Shown: piece by piece, positions 36,499 through 44,771 of the stretch | How positions within the stretch are numbered: position 1 is the stretch's first letter | Layout of the letters: every line of letters starts with the position of its first letter | Origin: Candidatus Binatia bacterium | GTDB lineage: Bacteria; Desulfobacterota; Binatia; UBA12015 | Length of the DNA: 64,000 bases | Reading direction: 5' to 3' | Assembly (NCBI GenBank): GCA_029243485.1 | Contig: JAQWRY010000075.1 | Span: 1-64,000 of the forward strand | The notes under the pieces: generated by a model | Seen by the model: only the letters and a program-made list of their open reading frames with translations | The model's database searches: none | Told to the model about the DNA's origin: nothing | Translations under genes and position numbers: made by a program

Positions 36499-38282
36499 TT
36501 GATCTGATAGGTCGCTCGGATCCACGCCTCGTCGCGGTCCCGCAGCAACCCGGGACCGATCGAGTAGCCGTTATTGAGCGAGCCGAACGTGTGGGTCGTG
36601 ACATACTTGAAGTCGAACAGGAGAGTGTCGCTGAAGCGGTAGACGACCGACGGGCTAAACGTCAGCGAACCACGGTGCGTGCCGATCGTCGTGAGCTGTG
36701 GGGTTAGGGTCCCGTGCATGAAGTCCGACCGCAACGTGACCTGTGCGAACCCGCCGACCGGGTCCTGGTTCACGAAGTCGCACTTACGCTGAGTCTCGGG
36801 GATGCTCGGATCGTTCGGGTTGTCGCAGAACTTCCCGTTATAAAACCCGGCAGAGTCGCCCCCCTCCTGCTCGCGACGAATCGCCGACGGCTTCAGGATG
36901 CCGAGGGCCCGGTAGTCCTTCGACGAAGTCTCGTCCGTGTTCCAGAACCACACGATCGAACCGACCAGAAGAATGCTCGACGTCGGATTCAGCGCCGGAA
37001 CGAAGAAGTTGTAGTCGAGCCCGAACTCACCGCGGAGGATGTTCAGCCGATCGTAGTGGCCACGCTTCTGAAAGCCGCTCGCCTGGGCTTGCCCGATGTT
37101 CTTGAACGCAAGGAAGCCCGGCTCTCCGTTGAACAGCTCGACTTCTGTCCGGACAATCGAGTTGAGCATGTCGCTATACCAACTCACCGCGCCACCGATC
37201 ACGTTCGTGAGCTTGTTCTTGAGGGCGGTCGTGATCTGCTTCTGCGAATCGAGGCCGTAGACGACGGGAACCGGCTGAATCGGAAACGTCGTGTAGAACC
37301 AGGCCTGCAGATTGTAGTCGCGGTCGATGACGGTTTGGAGCTTCACACCCCAGCGGGAGTTCGCGGTCGACGGTTGCGGGAGTTGTTGGAAAATGTGCAG
37401 CGCCGCGCCGCTCACGCCGGGAGACGCGTACCCCTTCGACGCCGGCGGCTGCTGCGCAAATGGGCTCCCGCTCTGGATGACGAGCGGCGAGATCGTCGTG
37501 TCGAGCCAACCCGGAACCCAATACGCCTCCAAGAACGCACTCGACAGCGGCCCCATCACATCAAACAACTCGTAGGTTCCGCGGATCGTCCACAGCGGAA
37601 TCCGGGCCTCATCGAGATCGATCATGAGACCGGGCTGGATCGTCACGTCGAACGGGTTGTTGGCGTCGAGCAATCCGATCGTGTCGGCTTCACCCCACGA
37701 GATCGCTTGCCGTCCGATCCGCAGGAACCAGGGACCGTTTGCAAGATCGACGTACGCCTCGTTCACGCGGATCCGGCGGCCGTAGGTTCGTCGCGCTTGC
37801 CGCTCGTAGACCCCACCGGGAAACTCGACGGTCCCGTCCGCGGCGCGGCTAATCTGGGTTCCCTTACTTACCTGCTGCAGCTCGTGGTCCCCATACTGCG
37901 AGAGGACGGTCCGCCAACGATCGGGCCCGTAGTCGTAGAGCCCGTCGTAAAAGCCCCACAAGGCGACGCGGCCCTCGAACTCGTCGATCCACTTCTTCAC
38001 GGGCTTCGCGAGCCGCCGGAAATCCACCTCGAACTCCGGATTCATGAAGTTCCGGTGCTGGATCATGTCTCCGCCGTTGCGCGACGGAACGGCACCCGCC
38101 TGATTCAGCGCGGTGCCGTTGCTCTCCTTCTTGGACTTCTCGGTGGCGATCGAGAACTGTGTGTAGAACCGACCGCGCAGGGTGAAGGCCTCGTTCGGCC
38201 CGAACTCGAGAGCGAAGGCCGTCCCGGATGCCCCAAGGAGTATCGTGAGAGCGAGCGCGCCGCGCCCGATAGGTGAAGCCAT
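36495..38282 (-). CDS. DUF1302 outer-membrane beta-barrel protein
   Basis: 595 residues with a signal peptide (LTILLGASGTAFA). Features typical of DUF1302: FTLRGRFYTQFSIAT at the start, DEFEGRVALWGFYDGLYDYG, WFLRIGRQAISWGEAD and AWFYTTFPIQP, with alternating strands through the C-terminus. A large porin-like channel, probably for hydrophobic substrates, working with DUF1329. The protein ends in RATYQIN, so the IS630 remnant touches the gene's last codons without obviously truncating it. Confidence 0.9.
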   Translation of the reverse strand: MASPIGRGALALTILLGASGTAFALEFGPNEAFTLRGRFYTQFSIATEKSKKESNGTALNQAGAVPSRNGGDMIQHRNFMNPEFEVDFRRLAKPVKKWIDEFEGRVALWGFYDGLYDYGPDRWRTVLSQYGDHELQQVSKGTQISRAADGTVEFPGGVYERQARRTYGRRIRVNEAYVDLANGPWFLRIGRQAISWGEADTIGLLDANNPFDVTIQPGLMIDLDEARIPLWTIRGTYELFDVMGPLSSAFLEAYWVPGWLDTTISPLVIQSGSPFAQQPPASKGYASPGVSGAALHIFQQLPQPSTANSRWGVKLQTVIDRDYNLQAWFYTTFPIQPVPVVYGLDSQKQITTALKNKLTNVIGGAVSWYSDMLNSIVRTEVELFNGEPGFLAFKNIGQAQASGFQKRGHYDRLNILRGEFGLDYNFFVPALNPTSSILLVGSIVWFWNTDETSSKDYRALGILKPSAIRREQEGGDSAGFYNGKFCDNPNDPSIPETQRKCDFVNQDPVGGFAQVTLRSDFMHGTLTPQLTTIGTHRGSLTFSPSVVYRFSDTLLFDFKYVTTHTFGSLNNGYSIGPGLLRDRDEAWIRATYQIN

Positions 38283-38448
38283 CTAACTCTCCCTCTTCGT
38301 CGGTGGAACACAGGAGCCGGCCGAGAGCCGCTGATTCGGCCGAACGGCGCAAAACCTATGAGCTCTGGTCTAGAGGTGTCAATCAGTCGGGCCCCCTGAG
38401 GCGACCGGTGTTCTTGCAGCTCTGCGCCGGGAATGATTGGAGCGTCCC

Positions 38449-39138
38449 ATGCGACGAATCGCCCTAACCATCGCTGCGTTTCTCGTCTGCGGACTCCTTT
38501 CCCCGGCCACGCTGCCGGCGGCGGACCCTTGGCACGCCGCGACCTCGACGCACTCTTTCGAGGACGTGGACCACTGGACCGCCGTCTTCGACGACCCGGG
38601 CCGGGACGAATGGCAGAAGCCGGCGGAGCTCGTCGCCGCCCTCGGACTGAAACCGGGGGCGCGAGTGGCCGACCTCGGCGCCGGAACAGGCTACCTGGAG
38701 GGCTATCTCTCTAAGACGGTAGGACCCGAGGGAACCGTGCTCGCGATCGACACCGAAACGGCCCTGGTCCAACACCTCCGAAACCGCGCCGAGAAGGAGA
38801 ACCTGCGCAACGTCACACCGATCCTCGCGTCGACCGACGACGCACGAATCCCGAGAGGTTCGGTCGACCTCGTGCTGATCCTGGACACGTTCCACCACAT
38901 CAGCGACCGACTGACCTACGCCCGAGACCTTGAAGCCGCACTAAGGCCGGGTGGACGCATCGCGATCATCGACTGGCAGAAGCGCGAGCTACCGGTCGGG
39001 CCCGAGGCTCCGCACAAGCTCCCGCGCGGGCACGTCCTGGAGGAGATGCAGCAGGCAGGCTACGAGCTCGTCGAAGAGCCGGACGTTCTGCCGTATCAGT
39101 ACTTTCTGATCTTCCAGCAGACCGCGGGTGCAATGTGA
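38449..39138 (+). CDS. Exported class I SAM-dependent methyltransferase
   Basis: Signal-peptide-like N-terminus (ALTIAAFLVCGLLSPATLPA) and a Rossmann methyltransferase fold: VADLGAGTGYLEGYLSKTVG binds SAM, VLAIDTE provides the ribose acid, and LVLILDTFHHI follows. An exported SAM enzyme is odd, but this family does carry signal sequences. ATG 38449 has GGAG at the right distance. The next gene starts on its stop codon (GTGA). Confidence 0.85.
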   Translation: MRRIALTIAAFLVCGLLSPATLPAADPWHAATSTHSFEDVDHWTAVFDDPGRDEWQKPAELVAALGLKPGARVADLGAGTGYLEGYLSKTVGPEGTVLAIDTETALVQHLRNRAEKENLRNVTPILASTDDARIPRGSVDLVLILDTFHHISDRLTYARDLEAALRPGGRIAIIDWQKRELPVGPEAPHKLPRGHVLEEMQQAGYELVEEPDVLPYQYFLIFQQTAGAM

Positions 39139-39942
39139 CGAGTCATGGGCGGAGCGCCGCCGCATGGCTCTTGGTTCTTTGGATGATGCCGCCACTTAGC
39201 GCGCTTTCCGAGGAAGCGGCCGAGCCGGCCGACATCGTTCTCCTCGGAGTATCGCGTCCTCAATCTGGGTATCCCTGGCAGCAACAGCGCGTAGCTTCGC
39301 AGCCGCTTTCGCGAGCACCTCGAGCGCTACCGGCCCGAACTCGTCGTTCTGTGGGTGGGCTTGAACAACTATTGGAACCGAGCGGCATCCGAGCCCTGGG
39401 CCGGGGCGAGTGTCCCGGCGCGCACTCTCCTCCAGCGCGCGATCGACAGCCTCCGGATCGTGCGCTTTCTTCACGTCTCCGAGCACCAGCGGGCCCTCCG
39501 TGAAGCGCAGCAAGTCCACCAGGCGGCTCGGGCAGTCCTTGCCGACTGGCCGACCTACGTAGCTCCCGAGGCGAAGAAGCCACTTCGGGCACTCGCCAAG
39601 GGAACCCAAGAGCACCATCTGCTCGGCCACCGGCACGTCCTGCGCGACGAGACTCGAACCGATGGAGACATGGCGGGCGATGAACTCACAGACGTAAACC
39701 GTCTCGATCTTCAATGGATGATGGAAGAGGCGCGCCAGGCGGACATGCCGGTAGTCGCCATCGCGTACCCGATCCCGGCCGACGCCACCGCGCGGCTACG
39801 ACACCGACTCGAGGCCTCCGGTGCGCCGGTACCGAAGATGATCTACGCCACCGCGCATCCGACTCAAGCCCTCTACCATGCAGTCGGAGACATGGTGTTC
39901 GAGACGATCGAGCAACACCGCCTTCTTCCGCCTCCCCGCTGA
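39135..39942 (+). pseudogene. SGNH/GDSL-type hydrolase with deletion, frameshift and amber stop
   Basis: GTG 39135, coupled to the methyltransferase, starts a signal peptide and reaches ADIVLLG, the beginning of the GDS nucleophile block, which is then lost. The protein continues in another frame as EYRVLNLGIPGSNSA, meets TAG at about 39285, and resumes as LRSRFREHLERYRPELVVLW, VGLNNYWNRA and onward to 39942. The TAG replaces the position where I expect CAG (Gln). At least three lesions make it nonfunctional. The fold is the SGNH family acting on esters or sugars of the envelope. Confidence 0.75.
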
Positions 39943-40020
39943 GCCATGTTCCGCGGACACCGAGGATGGAACCGACGAACGGGTCGGCAGGTTCGTGGAC
40001 TTCCTGGGGAGAAAGAAGAA

Positions 40021-40093
40021 TGAGGCGTGTGGGGATTGAACCCACGACCCACGGCTTAAAAGGCCGTTGCTCTACCAACTGAGCTAACGCCTC
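40021..40093 (-). tRNA. tRNA-Lys (anticodon TTT)
   Basis: Minus-strand cloverleaf: acceptor GAGGCGT/ACGCCTC, D arm with AGCTCAGTTGGTAGAGC, anticodon arm ACGGC-CTTTTAA-GCCGT giving TTT, T arm GTGGG-TTCAATC-CCCAC. Discriminator A; CCA not encoded. Confidence 0.95.
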
Positions 40094-40117
40094 AGGAGTC
40101 CGGAGGCTTACACATGG

Positions 40118-40138
40118 GCCCCCTGAGCGACAAGGGGC
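40118..40138 (-). terminator. Terminator-like hairpin after the response regulator
   Basis: GCCCCT/AGGGGC-type stem around an eight-base loop lies 14 bases past the response-regulator stop. No T run, so the call is weak. Confidence 0.3.
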
Positions 40139-40151
40139 TCGAGCGGGGCGC

Positions 40152-40529
40152 TCAGAGCTTGAGGAGCCTCTCGAGCTTCTCCTGCACGAGGGCCGGATCG
40201 ACGACCGGCTTCGCGAGGTAGTCGTTGCAGCCGTTCGCGAGTGCCTTCTGTTCGTCGCCCGCCATCGCCTGGGCCGTGAGCGCAATGATCGGAATGTCCT
40301 GGCCCTTGTCGAGATCGCGGATTCGCCGAGTCGCTTCCCAACCATCCATGACCGGCATCTTCAGGTCCATGAAGATGAGGTCCGGCGGGCTCTCTTCGAC
40401 GGCCGCCACAGCCTCTGCACCATTGGCGGTCTCGACAATGTCGAAATCGCCGATCTTCTTCAGCCGGTACAAGAGGATACGGCGATTGTCCTCATTGTCC
40501 TCGACGACCAGAATGCGCTTGCGTGACAT
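40152..40529 (-). CDS. Single-domain response regulator (CheY/DivK-like)
   Basis: 125-residue receiver domain without an output domain. Phospho-acceptor Asp55 lies in LIFMDLKMPVMDG; the acidic pair is in VVEDNEDN, the switch Thr in IIALTAQAM and the conserved Lys in DYLAKPV. It probably acts in a phosphorelay or by protein contact. No histidine kinase is nearby, so it is an orphan here. Confidence 0.93.
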   Translation of the reverse strand: MSRKRILVVEDNEDNRRILLYRLKKIGDFDIVETANGAEAVAAVEESPPDLIFMDLKMPVMDGWEATRRIRDLDKGQDIPIIALTAQAMAGDEQKALANGCNDYLAKPVVDPALVQEKLERLLKL

Positions 40530-40639
40530 GAACGGTTCCTAAAACGGCGGATCGATCTGCAGACTCTGGGAAATCTCCGAAGCCCTCTTCCCAGGTCTGA
40601 GCTTGGCACCCCTGCCGAGCCTTTGCTAGCCCGGCGCCA

Positions 40640-42064
40640 ATGCCCCCGATGCGAACGCGCTTCGCGCCGAGCCCCACCGGCGCCCTGCACGTGGGCGGCG
40701 TCCGGACGGCCCTCTTCTCCCAACTGATGGCTCGCCAGTCCGGCGGCGCCTTCGTCCTGCGGATCGAGGACACCGACCGGAAGCGGTCCGAAGAGCGTTT
40801 TACCGAGGGAATCCTCGAAGGCCTCAAGTGGCTCGCCCTCGATTGGGATGAGGGCCCGTTCCTCCAGAGTGAGCGGACGGCGCTGTACGCGACGGCGATC
40901 GAGAAGCTTACGACCGGCGGCGCCGCCTACCCCTGCACCTGCACGCCCGAGGAGCTCCAGCAGCATCGCGAAGAGGCCAAGGCCGCCGGGAAACGCGCCT
41001 CGTACAACCGCCATTGCCGCCCCGGTGTCGGCCCCGGACCGGTCGAGGGACGCCCAGCGTCCCTGCGCGTCGCCTCGCCCCTCGAAGGTGAGGTCGCGTT
41101 CGACGACGAGATCAAGGGACGCATCGCGTTCGCCGCGGAAGAGATCGAGGACTTCGTGATCGCGCGGTCCGACGGCTCACCGACGTATCAGCTCGTCGTC
41201 GCCGTCGACGATACGGACATGGGCATCACGCACGTCGTGCGCGGCGACGACCACGTGAACAACACGCCGAAGCAAATTCTGATCTACCGCGCGCTCGGTC
41301 TCGAGCCGCCGAAGTTCGCGCACCTTCCGCTGGTCCTCGGTGCCGACAAGGCCCGCCTATCGAAACGACACGGCGCCGCGGCGGTCCTCGAGTATCGCGA
41401 GCTCGGCTATTACCCCGATGCACTCGTGAACTTCCTAGCTCGGCTCGGCTGGTCCCACGGAGACCAGGAGATCTTCACACGCGAGGAGTTGGTAGAGAAG
41501 TTCGCGATCGACGACGTCGGCGCAGCCGCGGGCGTCTTCAACGCGGAGAAGCTCGACTGGTTGAACGCCCAGTACTTGCGCGCGCGAACGCCGGCGGAAC
41601 TCGCCGCAGACCTCCGTGAGTTCGCCTCCGCACAGGGACAGACCCTCCGCGGCGACGAGGCCTGGCAGGCACGCATGGTCGAGACGCTGCGCGAGCGCGT
41701 GCAGACACTGAAGGAGCTCCTCGAGTCGTCGCGATACTATCTCGAAGAGGCGCTGGTCTTCGACGACGCCGCGGTGGCCAAGCTGCTGGTCCCCGACGCG
41801 GCGCCGCTTCTCGAAGAACTGATCACCCGCCTCGAAGCCCTCTCCTCCTGGGACGTCCCGGGCCTCGAGGAGTCCTTCCGGACGGTCGCCGAGAAGCAAG
41901 GCCAGAAGCTTGGCAAGCTCGCCCAGCCGGTCCGCGTGGCCGTTACGGGCGGCAAAAAGAGCCCCGGAATCTTCGACGTCCTTGATGTCGTCGGCCGCGA
42001 TTGGACCCTCACCCGCCTCCGAAAAGGCGTGGACATGTGCCGGTCCGGAGCCCCGGAGGCTTGA
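40640..42064 (+). CDS. gltX: Glutamyl-tRNA synthetase
   Basis: 474 residues; class I synthetase charging tRNA-Glu. The HIGH motif is ALHVGGVRTALF near the N-terminus (FAPSPTG before it), and the KMSKS-equivalent is ARLSKRHG at about residue 240. The C-terminal anticodon-binding helical domain is complete. A second ATG at 40649 could also start it. It is followed by tRNA-Gln and tRNA-Glu genes, substrates of a non-discriminating enzyme; discrimination cannot be decided from sequence alone. Confidence 0.95.
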   Translation: MPPMRTRFAPSPTGALHVGGVRTALFSQLMARQSGGAFVLRIEDTDRKRSEERFTEGILEGLKWLALDWDEGPFLQSERTALYATAIEKLTTGGAAYPCTCTPEELQQHREEAKAAGKRASYNRHCRPGVGPGPVEGRPASLRVASPLEGEVAFDDEIKGRIAFAAEEIEDFVIARSDGSPTYQLVVAVDDTDMGITHVVRGDDHVNNTPKQILIYRALGLEPPKFAHLPLVLGADKARLSKRHGAAAVLEYRELGYYPDALVNFLARLGWSHGDQEIFTREELVEKFAIDDVGAAAGVFNAEKLDWLNAQYLRARTPAELAADLREFASAQGQTLRGDEAWQARMVETLRERVQTLKELLESSRYYLEEALVFDDAAVAKLLVPDAAPLLEELITRLEALSSWDVPGLEESFRTVAEKQGQKLGKLAQPVRVAVTGGKKSPGIFDVLDVVGRDWTLTRLRKGVDMCRSGAPEA

Positions 42065-42101
42065 CCGGAAACTGAGCATCCACTAGCCACATTCCCGTTA
42101 G

Positions 42102-42174
42102 TGGGGTGTGGCCAAATTGGTAAGGCACCTGATTCTGGTTCAGGGGATTGTAGGTTCGAGTCCTACCACCCCAG
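42102..42174 (+). tRNA. tRNA-Gln (anticodon CTG)
   Basis: Acceptor TGGGGTG/CACCCCA, anticodon arm CCTGA-TTCTGGT-TCAGG giving CTG, T arm with GTAGG-TTCGAGT-CCTAC. Discriminator G. It lies 37 bases after gltX. Confidence 0.95.
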
Positions 42175-42188
42175 CTAGCAGTATATAC

Positions 42189-42260
42189 GGTCCCATCGTC
42201 TAGCGGTTAGGACGCCGGCCTCTCACGTCGGTAACGGGGGTTCAATTCCCCCTGGGACCA
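42189..42260 (+). tRNA. tRNA-Glu (anticodon CTC)
   Basis: Acceptor GGTCCCA/TGGGACC, anticodon arm CCGGC-CTCTCAC-GTCGG giving CTC, T arm GGGGG-TTCAATT-CCCCC. It is 14 bases after tRNA-Gln. An integrase remnant on the opposite strand ends inside it, pointing to its use as an attachment site. Confidence 0.95.
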
Positions 42261-42443
42261 TTCAACTTCTTCATCGGTGACCGGGGTTGGTGCCAAATAG
42301 GTGCCAACCCCGGTGCCACTTTCGGCGCTCAAGCCATCGACGGCAGCCCGGAGGTAGGTGTCGATGAGATGGGTGTAGCGCATCGTCATGCGCGGATCGG
42401 AGTGGCCCAGAAGCTCTTGGAAGACCAGCTCTGTGTCAAGCAC
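42207..42443 (-). pseudogene. Tyrosine-integrase C-terminal remnant ending inside tRNA-Glu(CTC)
   Basis: The minus strand encodes FQELLGHSDPRMTMRYTHLI with box II LGH and the nucleophile Tyr, then LRAAVDGL and a tail that reads antisense through the tRNA-Glu gene. Only the last ~78 codons survive. This is the usual geometry of a phage or island integrase beside its tRNA attachment site, with the element lying to the right. Confidence 0.85.
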
Positions 42444-42503
42444 GTCGGCAGCGAACGTACCGGGTCAATCCGAGTAGCGCGTGTGCGCCAGGGCCGGTCC
42501 TGG

Positions 42504-42716
42504 TCAGTTCATCAACGCCAGCGCGCGACGGTACTTCTCGGCCGCCGCGACCGTCTCGGGGTCGTATTCCTGCGGCGCGCGCAGCACGTCGTCCGCCTTG
42601 CGGCGGAAGCGTTCGATCCAGATTTCGGCCCAGCGGCACGAGGCGTCGCCGGGCTCGGCACACTTCTCCGCTGCTTCGAAAACACCTGGCGCACGGTTGC
42701 GAAAATCGGCGAAGAC
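42504..42716 (-). CDS. Hypothetical protein fragment without a clear start
   Basis: A minus-strand frame that looks coding (FADFRNRAPGVFEAAEKCAE ... WIERFRRKADDVLRAP ... AEKYRRALALMN) and ends at TGA 42504. No ATG/GTG lies at its 5' end, which abuts the stop of the 30-codon frame upstream, so it may be frameshifted from that gene or truncated. No family recognised. Confidence 0.35.
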   Translation of the reverse strand, partial: VFADFRNRAPGVFEAAEKCAEPGDASCRWAEIWIERFRRKADDVLRAPQEYDPETVAAAEKYRRALALMN

Positions 42717-42717
42717 G

Positions 42718-42810
42718 CTAGACGACCGTCTCGATCTTGAGGGCGCCCATGATCGCGATCAGGCGCATGAGGAGCACGAGTTCCTTGGGGGCACGCAGAT
42801 TGAAGACCAT
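42718..42810 (-). CDS. Short hydrophobic peptide (30 aa)
   Basis: ATG 42810 encodes MVFNLRAPKELVLLMRLIAI then MGALKIETVV and stop. The hydrophobic helix suggests a membrane peptide. Coding status uncertain; it may be the start of the downstream fragment with a frameshift between them. Confidence 0.3.
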   Translation of the reverse strand: MVFNLRAPKELVLLMRLIAIMGALKIETVV

Positions 42811-42855
42811 CGAACCGAGTGGCGGAACTCTCCGACCGCCGCTCGAGACTCTACC

Positions 42856-43095
42856 TCAGGACCCGCGATCGTTCACGACGTCGCGGAACTCCCAGCCTTC
42901 GTCACGTCGAACCTGAACACCGATGCCGCGCGTCCGCAGACGGTCGAAGCGAGACCGAATCCAGGCGAGACCATCCTCGCTCGTTCGGGCCGGGACGGCG
43001 ACGTCGAGCTTGGCACCGTTGCCGGCCCACATCGCATCGGAAAACAGGGTCTCGACCTCGTACTGCGTGAGCCAGCCCGTACGCTCATTGCGCAT
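42856..43095 (-). CDS. Small hypothetical protein (79 aa) of the tRNA-Glu island
   Basis: ATG 43095 has GAGGAG eight bases upstream, deciding the start. The protein is soluble (YEVETLFSDAMWAGNGAKLD, then DGLAWIRSRFDRLRTRG). No family recognised. Location between an integrase remnant and the zinc-cluster gene suggests mobile-element cargo. Confidence 0.5.
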   Translation of the reverse strand: MRNERTGWLTQYEVETLFSDAMWAGNGAKLDVAVPARTSEDGLAWIRSRFDRLRTRGIGVQVRRDEGWEFRDVVNDRGS

Positions 43096-43379
43096 GGTGG
43101 CAACTCCTCGCTTGGCGAGGCTGGCACGAAACGGAAAGACCTTCTGTTCGTTCAACGGCGTTTCTCCGAACTGGTTCGTGATGCACGACGGTCCGACCCG
43201 CGGGCGCGCCAGGACGGCTGCCACGGGTGATCACCCTGGGGCGGAATGGATCGAGGAGAATGCGAAATCTGGTGGAACGTGTGTCGATCTGGGGATCGAA
43301 AAATAGCAGCCGCCCGGGAACGAATCCATGCTGTTGCGGCCGAAATCGGGCTGGCCGAAGCGATTTTTCGGGCGCCCCC
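43096..43379. other. Intergenic region in the tRNA-Glu island
   Basis: No supported gene; short frames on both strands lack start signals or recognisable sequence. Confidence 0.3.
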
Positions 43380-43772
43380 TCAGTCGGTCGAGCCCGACCC
43401 GAAACCACCGCCGCGGCCCCGCCCCGCATCAGCCCCACGGGCGCTCCCGAATTCCGGAGCGTTAGGCTGGGGCGTTGCCTCGGCCTGGGTCAGCTTGGCT
43501 GCCTTCTTCTTGCCAGCCCTGGTGCGCTTGTTCTTCTTGCGGTCCTGATCGCGGTCGGCAGCGGCCAGGAACTGAGCCGAACCGCCCACGTCGTACCGGC
43601 CGCGAACCTTCGGGATGTACCGCAGCCGCATCGTGATCTTGTGCTGCTCGTAGTGCCTCACACAGCGCCAGCCCTTGTACGCCGGCTCGCTGCACACGAC
43701 GCAGAGGCCCTGCTGCCGATGCTTGCGCTGCCATAGAGTCTGGCGGCTCACCTGGCCCTTCTTCTGCGGCAT
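43380..43772 (-). CDS. Hypothetical zinc-cluster protein with basic tail (130 aa)
   Basis: The N-terminal half has CVVCSEPAYKGWRCVRHYEQ, a Cys2 plus Cys-His arrangement likely to bind zinc, as in short HNH-like or nucleic-acid-binding phage proteins. The second half is Lys/Arg-rich and then Gly-rich and disordered. Many basic residues suggest nucleic-acid binding. It may be cargo of the small island. Confidence 0.55.
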   Translation of the reverse strand: MPQKKGQVSRQTLWQRKHRQQGLCVVCSEPAYKGWRCVRHYEQHKITMRLRYIPKVRGRYDVGGSAQFLAAADRDQDRKKNKRTRAGKKKAAKLTQAEATPQPNAPEFGSARGADAGRGRGGGFGSGSTD

Positions 43773-43930
43773 ACCGGTCGGGTTCCCCTGACTTGTAGTG
43801 AGAGGCCGGTGGAGAGCCCAACGGCCACGAAAGGCAGCACATGCTGCCCACGAAACGCCGAGGGTTCAAGCTTTTTCTGCGGCCCCGCCGATTTGACCGG
43901 GCTTCGCGACCGGTCTAGGTGTCAGGATGT

Positions 43931-44350
43931 ATGTCGTGCATCTTCTGCCGCATCATCAGCGGCGAGACCCCGGCCCAAGTCGTGGCGCGCGACGAAGGCT
44001 CTACTGCCTTCCTCGATGTCTCGCCGCTGGCAGACGGGCATGTCCTCGTGATTCCCCACGCCCATGTCGCGCGTCTGGAAGATCTCGAGCCGACGGATGC
44101 GGACACCCTATTGCGCGCCGTGCGCCAACTCTCCGGGCCCATCCGGACAGCCGTGGGGGCCGACGGCACGACCATCGGAATCAACGACGGCGAGGCAACC
44201 GGACAGACCGTTCCACACGTGCACGTCCACATCGTACCCCGCTGGACCGGGGACGGAGCCGGAAGTGTCCACTCCATCTTTCCCAATGGGGATCGACGCG
44301 ACGTCGCTGAAGTCGGCGAAGCGATTCGCGCCGAACTCGAACGACGGTGA
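43931..44350 (+). CDS. HIT-family nucleotide hydrolase/transferase
   Basis: Histidine-triad protein, here HVHVHIVPR near the C-terminus, preceded by CIFCRIISGE and LVIPHAHV. Members hydrolyse nucleoside phosphoramidates or related dinucleotides. ATG 43931 (SCIFCRI) is preferred over GTG 43919. It reads into the bufferin cluster, 71 bases before the precursor gene. Confidence 0.93.
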   Translation: MSCIFCRIISGETPAQVVARDEGSTAFLDVSPLADGHVLVIPHAHVARLEDLEPTDADTLLRAVRQLSGPIRTAVGADGTTIGINDGEATGQTVPHVHVHIVPRWTGDGAGSVHSIFPNGDRRDVAEVGEAIRAELERR

Positions 44351-44421
44351 GCCAGGCGGCTCACCCGAGGTGCAACCCGGTTGGGGACGATCCCCGCCAC
44401 ATCCGTAGGAGGAGAACGACT

Positions 44422-44691
44422 ATGAACAAGACGACCAAAGGTGCTGTAATCGCCCTTTCCGCTGCTGCCCTCTTTACCACTGGCAATGCCTTCGCCGGTT
44501 CGCACGGCGACGCACCCGCCGAGGGCGACGACGCCAAGGTTTCCTGCTCCGGCGTGAATGAGTGCGCGGGCAAGGGCCAGTGTTCTGCCAAGGGCAACGA
44601 ATGCGCAGGCAAGAACAAGTGCAAGGGAATGGGCGTCCAGAAGATGTCGGCCGAGGACTGTAAAGCCAAGGGCGGCAAAGCGGAGGGCTGA
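44422..44691 (+). CDS. bufA: Bufferin-type RiPP precursor (BufA2-like)
   Basis: 89 residues: a Sec-type signal peptide (VIALSAAALFTTGNAFA), a short acidic linker, and a Cys-rich core with six Cys arranged as SC, NEC, GQC, NEC, NKC and EDC, including the repeated NECAGK and KCKGMG units. This is the pattern of the BufA2 branch of periplasmic metal-buffering bufferins, in which an MNIO enzyme converts Cys residues of the core. GGAGG lies shortly upstream of the ATG. Confidence 0.88.
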   Translation: MNKTTKGAVIALSAAALFTTGNAFAGSHGDAPAEGDDAKVSCSGVNECAGKGQCSAKGNECAGKNKCKGMGVQKMSAEDCKAKGGKAEG

Positions 44692-44771
44692 GCCTCTCCT
44701 CCGGTTGGAGCGGAGCCCCGGGATGCTGCAAGGCGCCTCGGAGCTCCGTTTCGGACCGGGCCACGGCTCCC

